Assembly: GCA_030770535.1 (NCBI GenBank) | Contig: JASVEC010000003.1 | Coordinates: 186,001-250,000 of the forward strand | Length of the DNA stretch: 64,000 nucleotides | From: Batkoa obscura | Lineage: Eukaryota; Entomophthoromycota; Entomophthoromycetes; Entomophthorales; Batkoaceae | Direction of reading: 5' to 3' | Part shown: in pieces, positions 1-8,888 of the stretch | Numbering within the stretch: the stretch's first letter is position 1 | Layout of the letters: each line of letters starts with the position of its first letter | Position numbers and translations under genes: made by a program | Notes under the pieces: model-generated | What the model saw: only the letters and a program-made list of their open reading frames with translations | The model's database searches: none | What the model was told of the DNA's origin: nothing

Positions 1-129
1 AGATGGGTTTAAATGGTTATAACTTTAATAAAAATAAATGCAAAGCGACTAATTTTATTGATGTTTTTACTAATAGTTTTATTAAAAGAATTATAAATGT
101 TATGCCTTGTTAGCTTTTAAACTAAAGCA

Positions 130-234
130 TATGAGGATGTTTTTTTGGTTTCATTACTTTTTCCATTTTTTAAGCGCTATATAAGTGGAAAAATTGCTAG
201 TAAAATTCTTGAACAAAAAAATACATCCCCCTAT
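130..234 (+). mobile_element. MITE copy 1 (105-bp fold-back family)
   Basis: This is one of eleven copies in the window of a short non-autonomous DNA element. It begins TATGAGGATGTTTTTTTGG, carries the shared core TAAGCGCTAT and ends near ACATCCCCCTAT. The two ends are inverted repeats, and the two halves form an imperfect hairpin over most of the length. It has no coding capacity. Plus orientation here means the end that reads into GGCTTCATTAC comes first. Confidence 0.85.
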
Positions 235-1137
235 CTAAATTCAAATTCATAGTTATTTTTTATGCTTATTAAATTTAACCTGGTATATACATTAGCTATA
301 GATCAAAGATTACATACTAAACGTACTGCCTTCTATCAACGCGATTATTAGTATTCTATATATCAACTCGAACGGTGATAAAATTAACTTTTTAACAACT
401 TCAATATTTTATGAGTATCTCTTGCCAGAAAGTATACCAACAATCTGCTTAACTTTAAATACTACTAACATTGGTATACTATAATTTTTAAACAAACTTC
501 AAATATGAAAATTTTCTACATCATAGACTACTTGTTGTACTACTTTATCAAATTATTTCCTTTCTTTTTGCAGCTATGGTTGCTTAAGTAGCTTCGCAAA
601 ACTATTAAACCTTGTATTTTTTACTTATTTACAATATCATTATTTTATAGTACTTAAATCAAAATTTAAAAATGTTGTTTAGAAAATTTTAAACTATATT
701 TCGTGTTCATTACCCTTTTCTTAGTTTACTAATATTTTTATAAGATACATATACTTTGTAAAAATGCTTTCTAGACATGAATGTCGCCATTGAAATGACT
801 TCGCGTAGTATTTTAAATATACATTATGGCTCAAAGGCTATTAGTAAATCTGCGCGAAATTTTAAAAAGACAAAGAAGGTTCAGATAAAAGGATAAATCT
901 TTATATGCTATCAAAAGGTCCTTGTATGCAAATGAGGCTTAAAGAACCTTTTAATAACAAGTTTCATTATCTAGACTCAATAAAACACCAACATGGATTA
1001 TTAAAAAATCATTTAATCCCATGTGTTTAAAATTAAAACATTTAATATGCTGAGATTAAAATTAAAACAGTATTATTAATTTAATAGTTTATTTTTTTAA
1101 GATTTAATTTACACTACAAAAATCATTGATTTTAAAT
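235..1137. other. AT-rich spacer, no gene recognised
   Basis: About 900 bases between MITE copy 1 and the end of the first secreted-protein gene. Only short open frames of about 40 codons occur (around 780-890 and 905-1030), with no recognisable motif. I see no RNA gene. Confidence 0.5.
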
Positions 1138-1549
1138 TTAAAAATCGACCAAATTATCTGAAAAAGAGGAACTTCTTCCGCGGCTATCACTAAAATCCGA
1201 AAGATTGATGACAATATCATCATTATCTCTGTACGCATAAACAGACTCTGCGCTCCTTGGAATATCAGTGATCCTTCTTTCACTACTTTGAAGCAAAACA
1301 CGCCCATAACAATCTCTTTCATTATATATCTTGGCTCTATAACCACGTGGTAAGTTAATTACTCTAACATCACGATCAAGGTTTACACAAATCTTTGATG
1401 CTCTTGTTTCTGGAATCGTGAGAACCTCACTTCGTCTTTCTAATCTATGGTTTAGTTTATTATTTTATCAAAATTTCGAGAAAATTACCTAAGTTTGCTC
1501 CATAAACTAAGGGGGCTAATAAGGCTATCATATAGATTTTTTTAAACAT
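1138..1549 (-). CDS. Small secreted protein, two exons, possible beta/gamma-crystallin-like fold
   Basis: I join exon 1 (1489-1549) to exon 2 (1138-1439) across a 49-nt GT..AG intron, giving 120 residues with phase kept. Exon 1 is almost exactly a signal peptide (MFKKIYMIALLAPLVYG), and the mature part starts at ANLERRSEV. The mature domain has two cysteines and runs KICVNLDRDVRVINLP, GYRAKIYNERDCYGRVLL, then SVYAYRDNDDIVINL, with a Ser/Arg/Asp-rich tail. The pattern of an aromatic, a short loop and D-C-x-G is reminiscent of Greek-key secreted proteins, but this is a weak inference. The alternating strand pattern and signal peptide argue for a real gene. The open frame seen without splicing is in a different, wrong frame. 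A TATA-like motif lies about 40 bp upstream. It is divergent from another small secreted protein at 2283. The function is unknown. Confidence 0.72.
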
Positions 1550-1584
1550 TTTTTGTATTGTTTGGTAAAAGTTACTTTATTTTA

Positions 1585-1592
1585 TTTATATA
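1585..1592 (-). promoter_or_regulatory. TATA-like motif for the 1138-1549 gene
   Basis: Reads TATATAAA on the minus strand, about 36-43 bp upstream of the ATG at 1549. The spacing leaves a very short leader. No other core element is evident. Confidence 0.4.
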
Positions 1593-2230
1593 CTTTTTAC
1601 TTTACATTATTGCCCGTTGATCTATTTTCGAAGACTTCTTTTTAAGTCAATTTTTCATCTAATTTTTTATCTTTATTTCTCGTTGATTTGTTCTAGTCGA
1701 TGACCATGTTTTGAGTTTATAATTTTAGTACCCGATTTTCAAATTTCAGTTTGACTAAGATTTTAACAATAATAATTTTAATATTAGCAATACTATAATA
1801 TAATATTTAATAATAAAAACCTTTAATTAAAGATTCATCTAAATTAAGTAGATTTGTTAATAAGGTCAAAAGTTGATTTTCAAGTACACTGATATACTGC
1901 TATTATAACAACTTAATATATCCCTAATATTTAAAAATATTTAAAAAGTGATGTTAAATTAATATTATTTACAAACAATATCAAATTATTTAATGATATA
2001 ATTCGTCTCAATTTATAACATTAAATATAATACCCAATGTCAAAATTTATTTTTTGAAAAGTTGCTCCAACACCACTGCTAAAAATTTTCATATTATTAT
2101 TATTTTACTTAGCATACTATTATCCTGATCAACTATTTTAATGAAATAAGCAACAAAACTAAAATGATAATAAAAACTTGATAATCCAAATCAAACTAAG
2201 TCTAAGGTCAATAAGAAGATCAGTAGGTGT
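1593..2230. other. Divergent intergenic region between two secreted-protein genes
   Basis: This AT-rich spacer lies between two divergently transcribed genes for small secreted proteins, so it may hold shared regulatory sites. I see no repeat or coding frame in it. Confidence 0.4.
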
Positions 2231-2232
2231 AC

Positions 2233-2241
2233 GATATATAA
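2233..2241 (+). promoter_or_regulatory. TATA-like motif for the 2283-2615 gene
   Basis: GATATATAA lies about 42-50 bp upstream of the ATG at 2283, at similar spacing to the motif in front of the divergent secreted-protein gene. Confidence 0.4.
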
Positions 2242-2282
2242 TGGCTTTAAAAATAACACTCAGTTAAAAAATTAAATCAAAA

Positions 2283-2615
2283 ATGAACCGTAGTCTTGTC
2301 ATAGCTTGTTTATTGACTTTAGCATTTGGGAAAGAGTTCCAATGCCCTAGACCAGATGAAGATAATTGTATAGTAATTAACAAAGAAGATTATAGAGGTC
2401 AAAGACCACGCTGTAGAGGAACTGGATGTCCACCATGTTGGACTAAACGTGAAAATGGATGGGAATGTGTTGCTAAAGATTTTGGAGAATGCCTTGGTAG
2501 ATTTTCAGTAGACATTGAAATTTTAGATAGTGAGTGCAAAAGAGTTAAAGGATTGTTTGAAGGTGATGGTGGCCGGGGTGGTAAAACCTTAGATCTTACT
2601 TTCTTAGATAAATAG
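2283..2615 (+). CDS. Cysteine-rich small secreted protein
   Basis: An intronless frame of 110 residues. It starts with a short hydrophobic signal peptide (MNRSLVIACLLTLAFG) and has eight cysteines in the mature part, at about residues 21, 29, 44, 49, 52, 62, 70 and 84. The even number and close spacing (CRGTGCPPC) suggest four disulphides in a secreted knotted or cysteine-rich fold. The Gly-rich stretch near the end (GDGGRGGK) is followed by a short hydrophobic tail. I do not recognise the family. Small cysteine-rich secreted proteins in fungi are often effectors, antimicrobial or cell-surface proteins, but none of those roles can be assigned here. The start is supported by the TATA-like motif about 45 bp upstream and by the signal peptide beginning at this ATG. 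Confidence 0.72.
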   Translation: MNRSLVIACLLTLAFGKEFQCPRPDEDNCIVINKEDYRGQRPRCRGTGCPPCWTKRENGWECVAKDFGECLGRFSVDIEILDSECKRVKGLFEGDGGRGGKTLDLTFLDK

Positions 2616-2816
2616 AGTTGATAAATGACTGTTGGCTTTATACTGTATTTCTATTTCCAAAATAATAAAATTATAAACTTTAAAGACGGTTATTTAATTA
2701 AAACAACTATTTATTTCTACTTAATAAATATACTTAATTATTAAAATTCAGAGGATAATAGCTCATATTAGAAACTACAAATAAAATTAAAGGTTCTTCA
2801 ATCAAAGTAATCTATC

Positions 2817-4295
2817 TCAAGATAGTGTTTCTAGCGCTATACCTTGATAAGTAGCCACTTCAGTTTTATAGCCCATATTCTCTAACCTCGTATTTTTACC
2901 TTCAATACCAAACCACATCCAAAGAAGGGACACTAACAAACCAGAAGATAAGAAGCATATAATAACCACACATGGGATGACCAAATTTAATGTATTGGTT
3001 TCATAAATGGCCAATAAAATTCTTGGAGCAATGGCAGCAATCACACGACCAATAGCAACTGAAAACCCAATCCCTGTCGCTCTTAAATGAGTTGGAAAAG
3101 CTTCTGAAATAGTTGTATAAATCGTTGCCATAACTGCACTATAAGCAAACTGATAAAAGCAATGTATTCCAATTAAGGCTGCTTTTGGATCTGAATTGTT
3201 AACTGCAGGTATAAAACAGGCGACAGCAGTAATACATATAATAAAATGAAAGATTAATAGTGGCTTTCTTCCTACTCGGTCAATCATAAGGACTACGTAA
3301 ATATAACTTGGTACTGTACATATGACTCCATATAAGAAGAATAGGGCATTATCAGATCCTGTTATACCCACATCTTCCAAGATTTGAAGTGATAGTAAAT
3401 TACTGACACCATAATCAGCAAAAGCTTGAGACGCATTAAGTATAGCAGCAAAAAAGACAGTAAATGGATAATTCAAAAATAAATTCTTCAGAATTTTAAA
3501 AAATGAATTTTTTGGATGAGCATAAAAAATGATTTCTGCTTCTGGGCCACTGTTAATTAAATTATCTTGCTGCTGGCATAGCTCTTCAATCCTCATAGTG
3601 ATCTCTTCTGCTTTTGTAAATTGTCCTTGGGATAGCAGCCATCTTGGGGACTCTAACAGAAAGCGACGTATAAATATAATAAAAAAGGAGGCACAAGCAC
3701 CAATCAAAAAGCCTACTCTCCAGGCCCAAAAATCATTCAAATACCTAATAATTGGCACTTGAAGACCATGTGCAATCAAGGCTCCCAAACACCAAAAGCC
3801 CATCACAGCAGCGTTGGCTCTGCCTCTGTATCTATAAGGTATAAATTCTACAATCGTTGCATTAATGGCGGTATACTCAGCACCTACACCAATAGCGGTC
3901 AAGAAACGGAATGCTAATAGAAATTCAAACGTGGGTGAGAAACAAGTGATAAGGGTCATGGAAGAATATAAAAGCATGGTAATGACAAAGGTAAACTTTC
4001 TTCCATATCGATCAGCAATCAAACCAAATCCCAAACTTCCAACAATGGCACCAACAAGCCATAGGGTGGTAATTAAAGAAGTTTGTTCTGAAGTTACATC
4101 GAAATAGCGCTTGATGATTGGTAGAATGGCAGTGATAATCGTGATTTCAAAAGCATCAAATGCCCATCCTATGCCTAAAACTATAACGAGTTTGGTGTGC
4201 CAACGACTCCATGTTAAATGATCTAAACGTGTGGTTACTTTCGTTTTTGAAGATTTTTTTATCTCAAAATCTTCAAACATTGTGCGGCCATCCAT
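2817..4295 (-). CDS. Major facilitator superfamily transporter, sugar/metabolite:H+ symporter type
   Basis: An intronless frame of 492 residues with about twelve hydrophobic segments, the usual size for the family. The N-terminal half carries the loop 2-3 signature DRYGRK after helix 2, RYRGRA after helix 4 and ESPRWLL after helix 6. The second half carries DRVGRKPL in the equivalent loop and EGKNTRLE near the C-terminus, the counterpart of the PETKG motif. This places it with sugar-porter-like or SV2/metabolite symporters, acting as a proton-coupled uptake carrier in the plasma membrane. The substrate cannot be read from sequence. The opening of helix 1 (GIGWAFDAFEI) resembles prokaryotic metabolite carriers of the same superfamily. 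The lack of introns is compatible with horizontal origin but does not show it, because other genes here are also intronless. Confidence 0.88.
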   Translation of the reverse strand: MDGRTMFEDFEIKKSSKTKVTTRLDHLTWSRWHTKLVIVLGIGWAFDAFEITIITAILPIIKRYFDVTSEQTSLITTLWLVGAIVGSLGFGLIADRYGRKFTFVITMLLYSSMTLITCFSPTFEFLLAFRFLTAIGVGAEYTAINATIVEFIPYRYRGRANAAVMGFWCLGALIAHGLQVPIIRYLNDFWAWRVGFLIGACASFFIIFIRRFLLESPRWLLSQGQFTKAEEITMRIEELCQQQDNLINSGPEAEIIFYAHPKNSFFKILKNLFLNYPFTVFFAAILNASQAFADYGVSNLLSLQILEDVGITGSDNALFFLYGVICTVPSYIYVVLMIDRVGRKPLLIFHFIICITAVACFIPAVNNSDPKAALIGIHCFYQFAYSAVMATIYTTISEAFPTHLRATGIGFSVAIGRVIAAIAPRILLAIYETNTLNLVIPCVVIICFLSSGLLVSLLWMWFGIEGKNTRLENMGYKTEVATYQGIALETLS

Positions 4296-4416
4296 TTTTA
4301 GGGCTTGTATTAAATGTGGAAAATAAAGTTGTTTGTTTATTTTGTTTTTAACTGATTTTAAGAGGAATATTTTATTCTTAAGTTTGCTATTTTCATATAT
4401 AGAAATCGTTGGGCAC

Positions 4417-4429
4417 TTTTTATATATGG
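4417..4429 (-). promoter_or_regulatory. TATA-like motif upstream of the MFS gene
   Basis: Reads CCATATATAAAAA on the minus strand, about 120 bp upstream of the ATG at 4295, which would give a leader of roughly 90 nt. It is a motif match only. Confidence 0.3.
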
Positions 4430-5332
4430 CTCTATCAAAAAATTTAAAGTATTCAACAAAAACTTGGAAATTAGTACAAATTAGCTGTTTAGGATTTACA
4501 TTTTATTGCTGTTATTGTTGAAAGTCGACCAATAATCAATATTTTTTGTTTAATTTAAATTTTTCTTGGTTAGAGCCGTCGGATCGTATGATAAAAATAT
4601 TTTATAAAGAATGTATACATCCCTAAATTGGGAATGAATTTATTTAAGATACTTAAACTTGATTCGTTAGGAAATTCTTTTTGAGCAATCGAATTTTTTA
4701 AGATAAAGATAGTTTAACCATGGTTTTTATTCCTTAAACTTTTTGACAGTTCTAGATAGTTTTAAACAATCATTTACAAATAGAAAATTATTCTGTCGAA
4801 GAGAGTGTTATTTAAGTAATATTCATTCATAAGTTACTTAATTTTACATTATATAATATCGAAACAATATTAAATTAAGCATTGAATTATTTTAATCTGT
4901 TGTTTTCTAAAAAGCTAATATTTACAGTTTACTAGTCCTTAATAGATAAACAAACATGCATTTAACCTACAATATGTTTGACTTGTGTAGAGTAGTTTTT
5001 ATTAATAACAGCCTGTCGATAAATGAACCACATAAATTTTATCAGCTGATAATCCATGCCTACATATCGACTTGATTTTGGTCTTTATATTTGTCTTGAT
5101 AAACAAAATATTTAGTAAATTAAGTTCAAAATTTGACTAAAAGCTAATCAAAATTTCAAATGCCATGGTATTCAACATTTATTAACCTAAAACTAACTAG
5201 GTCAAATTGAGCCTATTAAAAGAAAGGTTAAGGGTAGGTGCACTGCTATTGACACATTAATCAACATGCAGCTAAAAAAAGGATGAATAAATCCAATGAA
5301 CAGAATTAACAAATAAAAAAAGGTAAAAAAAA
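4430..5332. other. AT-rich spacer, nothing recognised
   Basis: About 900 bases between the MFS promoter and the 3' end of the ASCC1-like gene. Short frames are present but none has coding character or a motif. Confidence 0.5.
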
Positions 5333-6753
5333 CTAAGAAAAGTTCAACTCTGCGATACTACCATACCTACCATTAGCTCTAAAAGTGTCTCTTATACACA
5401 CCTGAATCAAAGGGATTTTAAAATTGCCTAATTTAATGCTTGAAAATTTCTCTAATATGGGTAAAGCATTGAAGGTGCTATAATACTTGCCATCCTGTGC
5501 TAAATCATGGCCATGGTAATTCTCAGACTGGTGTTTTGCTATGACGACATATTCCTAAATGAAAGCAATAAGCTTTTGAATTGATAACAATGTAAATTCA
5601 AATACTTACATTAAATACTAAATCACTGTCAAGCGAAAGCCCAGCTTGATAAAATCTTTCTCTTATTAAGTCTGATTATTTAACTTAATATATGCAATAA
5701 CTAATGATTTAATAATTACCTGTGGCATCTTTAAACTTTTTACCCAAATTTTCATTGGAATCATAATCCACTTTAATATAAACATATTTAGCTTTTTCTA
5801 GTAAAAATCAAAAGGAATTAAATTAACCAATTACTATCAAAATAATGTCTTACCGGGCTCATTTTCGGGATAGATACCAATTCCCTTAAACTCAACATTT
5901 AAACCTAAAAACCCGATAATGTTATTCAACTCTGGTTTTAATGATAATAATAACTTTTCGGCTTCAATTATATGCTTTTCTCTTGGCAATTTTAATTTCC
6001 CTAAGTTAATATGAAGTCTTCGATGATCTGTCAAATATTTTGCTCTAACATCAGGTAAGTTCATTTCGTCAATCTCTTCAATGATCTGTTTAAACTTAAG
6101 CTCAAGCTCACTATCAATGATTGGTATTGAAATAAAGTGGGTATAATTTTGGTTGTATTCTAAAGTCTACTAGTATAGTTGATTGTTTTATAATTTTATT
6201 ACCACTAAATAATTTTACCTTTTTTACACAATGATCTAACATGGCTACGGCTAATTTGACTTGATATGGTGAACCAGAAATTTCTGGATTAAAAATGAAT
6301 TATGTAAAACTCACTAATTATGATATTAAACAAACCTGCTATGCAAAATTCGCTTGTTGACTTGAGGGCCCTTGATTCATCCAGATCAATTTTAACATTT
6401 GTTGCTTTTTTAATAGCCTTTAAATTAGCACTTTGTTTACCTAATATGTTTATAGAAAAGTTAATCTTAAATTTTAATTTTAAAAGCTCGCATTACCCAA
6501 TATAAATTGCAGCTTCCCGGTAGGCAATTGATATTCCACTATACCGCCCATTTGTCTAGCTCGTTCAATACCCGCCTCAAGCTCTTCTTTACTTTTATGC
6601 TCTAGCAAACCATTAGTCAAAATCTTCAACTATAATCACCCAACCCTTACTTCTCTGTGAATATTCTCCACCGTTTCTAGCCTTGTATTTCAAAGCCCTT
6701 CTATTGAGTTTTTCATCAATTTTTTTAATCTCCACATTACTTTCTTTCTCCAT
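5333..6753 (-). CDS. ASCC1-like protein: KH domain plus AKAP7/2H phosphoesterase domain
   Basis: Eight exons rebuilt with consistent phases: 6651-6753, 6497-6601, 6336-6440, 6219-6283, 5854-6166, 5720-5797, 5610-5671 and 5333-5554, giving 350 residues. Introns are about 45-75 nt with GT..AG ends. Residues around 65-100 form a KH domain with the signature LGKQSANLKAIKKATNVKI. The second domain begins THFISIPI and contains the first 2H motif as LHINLGKLKL. Its later part ends IRDTFRANGRYGSIAELNF, as in AKAP7-like proteins. The first catalytic motif reads H-I-N rather than H-x-T/S. The other expected His motif is replaced by KYVYIKVD, so phosphodiesterase activity is doubtful. In animals ASCC1 joins the ASC-1 complex in alkylation repair and splicing-related processes; a similar nuclear RNA-linked role here is inferred. 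A seven-exon relative lies at 12027. Confidence 0.78.
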
Positions 6754-8385
6754 TCCCGTGTTTATTTTAGATTATTAAATAGATTTGTTAAAAAATAGAA
6801 TTTTTTTGAGTTTGACTGATTTTTTAAATTACAAAATTGTAGCCTATCATCAAGTTCATGCTTTGGCCAATTTTGGTCTTATACAACTGTTAAAACTCAA
6901 TTGTGCAGCTGTCCGCAAAATTTCTGTAACTGCTATTTATTTGGCTAGTTTTTTTTAAAATTTGCTAAATAAAAATCCTGTAACTTGCATCAAGATTTAT
7001 AACATTAAAAAAAGACCATTTGTAGATAGATGTAGTTTAATTCATTGCCACCTTGATTACTATTTTGCTGGCATCTTTTGTTTGTATTGACGATATCAAA
7101 ATCTATTTATTAAAAGCATGTCAAAATATAAAATGTTAGTTGCATAACTTAAATAAAAGCTTATAGCTTTTGAGAATTTTTGATTTTCAAGTTAAGTTAA
7201 TAGCAGGTGATTTGCCGACAGTAGAAATGATTGGCTAAAAGTTATCAAATAACTCATATGTTAATAGTCAGGGTTAGGGCCAGAGTAATTTCTATTGATC
7301 AAGTTCGAGCAATCACTTTAACCCAGTGGTAAACCACTCGCTACTGCTAAATTCGATAGTGTAAAGGTAAATTGCCAGTTGAAATTATTGTAGAAGGTTT
7401 ATAAAGAAACCATTGAGTTAATTTATAAACTACACTTTTACAAAATATGACAAAAAACTCTTTAAGTTAAATTGTCAGTTGAGTTTCAGCCAGTATTAGC
7501 TTAATTTTTGAGTTTAAATAATCAGCTACCTGATACATAATTGAGTTTTAACAGTTGTAATGTCATAGTTTTGTTGGTTAGTTTGACAAAAAGCCTGTTT
7601 TTTACCCAGACTACTATCAAGTTAGGGAAATTTGGATTGCTTTGGTTCACAGTACAAGATCATTTCGATGGCGAATATTTAAATGTAATGTTGGGGTTAG
7701 GGTAGGCTAGGGCTATCATTGTTAATTTAATTTATTTAATAAAAAAATTAGTATGTTTACCTGTTTGAACTTAATTGGGATTTTTAACTTAAGTTAATCA
7801 AAAGTAAACAAAAAGCTTTAAGAAAAAAATAAACCCCAAAGTCAATTAAATAACAACAATGACCTTGTATTTGATAATCAAAATAGAAAATAATATGAGC
7901 TCAAAGCCCCTAGCCTTTATTTGTAAATTGAGATAACTTAATCGTATGATTAAAAGTCTTTTTAATTAAACAGAAGTATCTTTTTGTTTCAGCATTTTGG
8001 TTGTTAATTATTTAAAGTTATGTCCCCATTTTTGTGGACAAATAATAACAAAAAGATATTCTCGTATCGTTGAATGTTTGTTTTTATGTCCATAGTTTTA
8101 TAAAAAATATGATCCTAAATACAAAGCAAGCTCTTTAATAAACTAGCTAACAGTGACAAACAACAGCCCCTATGTTTTCAAAATAAATCTTCATTTTATA
8201 AATTAAGTTTTTCTATATAAAAATTAAAAAATTAAAGCCAAATAATTTATCTAGCAAAAAATAGTACCATCTAATAATTACGTTAAATACCAGTTCTTAA
8301 TGTTATAATAAAAAAATACTATGTTTTAGACATTAACATTTAAGGTATGACATTTTAACAAAATATTCTTCATTTTTCAACCAAT
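6754..8385. other. AT-rich spacer holding a 21-bp inverted repeat pair
   Basis: About 1.6 kb without a recognisable gene. It holds a perfect 21-bp inverted repeat (6882-6902 and 7539-7559) and two isolated gttaggg-type motifs near 7267 and 7690. No coding frame of note. Confidence 0.45.
6882..7559. repeat. Possible non-autonomous element bounded by 21-bp inverted repeats
   Basis: TACAACTGTTAAAACTCAAT at 6882, extending one more T, is matched exactly on the opposite strand at 7539-7559. Weaker matches continue a few tens of bases outside. The enclosed segment of about 640 bp has no open frame. It could be a MITE-like element or a chance or structural dyad. I could not identify a clean target duplication. 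Confidence 0.35.
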
Positions 8386-8489
8386 AATTAGGGCTGTATT
8401 TTTGTATTCAATAATTTTACTAGCAATTTTTCCGCTCAAATAGCGCTTAAAATGGAAAAAGTGATGAAGCCAAAAAAACACTCCTAATT
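8386..8489 (-). mobile_element. MITE copy 2, diverged ends
   Basis: Shares the core TCCGCTCAAATAGCGCTTAA and GATGAAGCCAAAAAAACAC with the family, in minus orientation. Its ends have drifted to AATTAGGG..CCTAATT, still inverted. It looks older than the other copies. Confidence 0.75.
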
Positions 8490-8888
8490 GATTCTTTAAA
8501 AAAGAAAATTATTTAAAAAAATTGCAAACGGATTTATATTGGAATTTTTCATTTTATTTACCAAGTCCATTAGCTATTTTATATAGAGAAATTAGAACTT
8601 TATTTTACTCCATAATAACCAAATTAAAAAACTTTTATAATACATTGAGAACTGCTTAACGATAAAATAATTAGTTTTTATTTTTATTTGCAGCTCCCTT
8701 CAATCCTTTCAGAAAGGCAAAAAACACTTTAATCTTAATTCAGCAAAATGTTATCAAATTTAATTTTAGCCGATTTCCATTAACTAATTCCATGCTAATA
8801 AGTATAACTTACCTAATAAAGTAAATTACAAAAAAAGCATACAAGGAATAAGTTTTTATTTCAAACGCTTAATAATTTAATACTATAC
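8490..8888. other. Spacer downstream of the Yta7-like gene
   Basis: About 400 AT-rich bases. Because the neighbouring ATPase lacks a bromodomain, I looked here for one in all frames and saw none. Confidence 0.45.

Noticed and set aside
4333-4521. 62-codon plus frame upstream of the MFS gene
   Set aside because: It overlaps the likely MFS promoter, has no motif and has low-complexity hydrophobic content.
5837-6064. Single-exon reading of the 2H domain as a 75-residue protein
   Set aside because: It is only part of exon 5 of the ASCC1-like gene; flanking exons with matching phases extend it on both sides.
7267-7700. Isolated gttaggg motifs as interstitial telomere repeats
   Set aside because: Only single or double units are present, not tandem arrays, so they are not telomeric.
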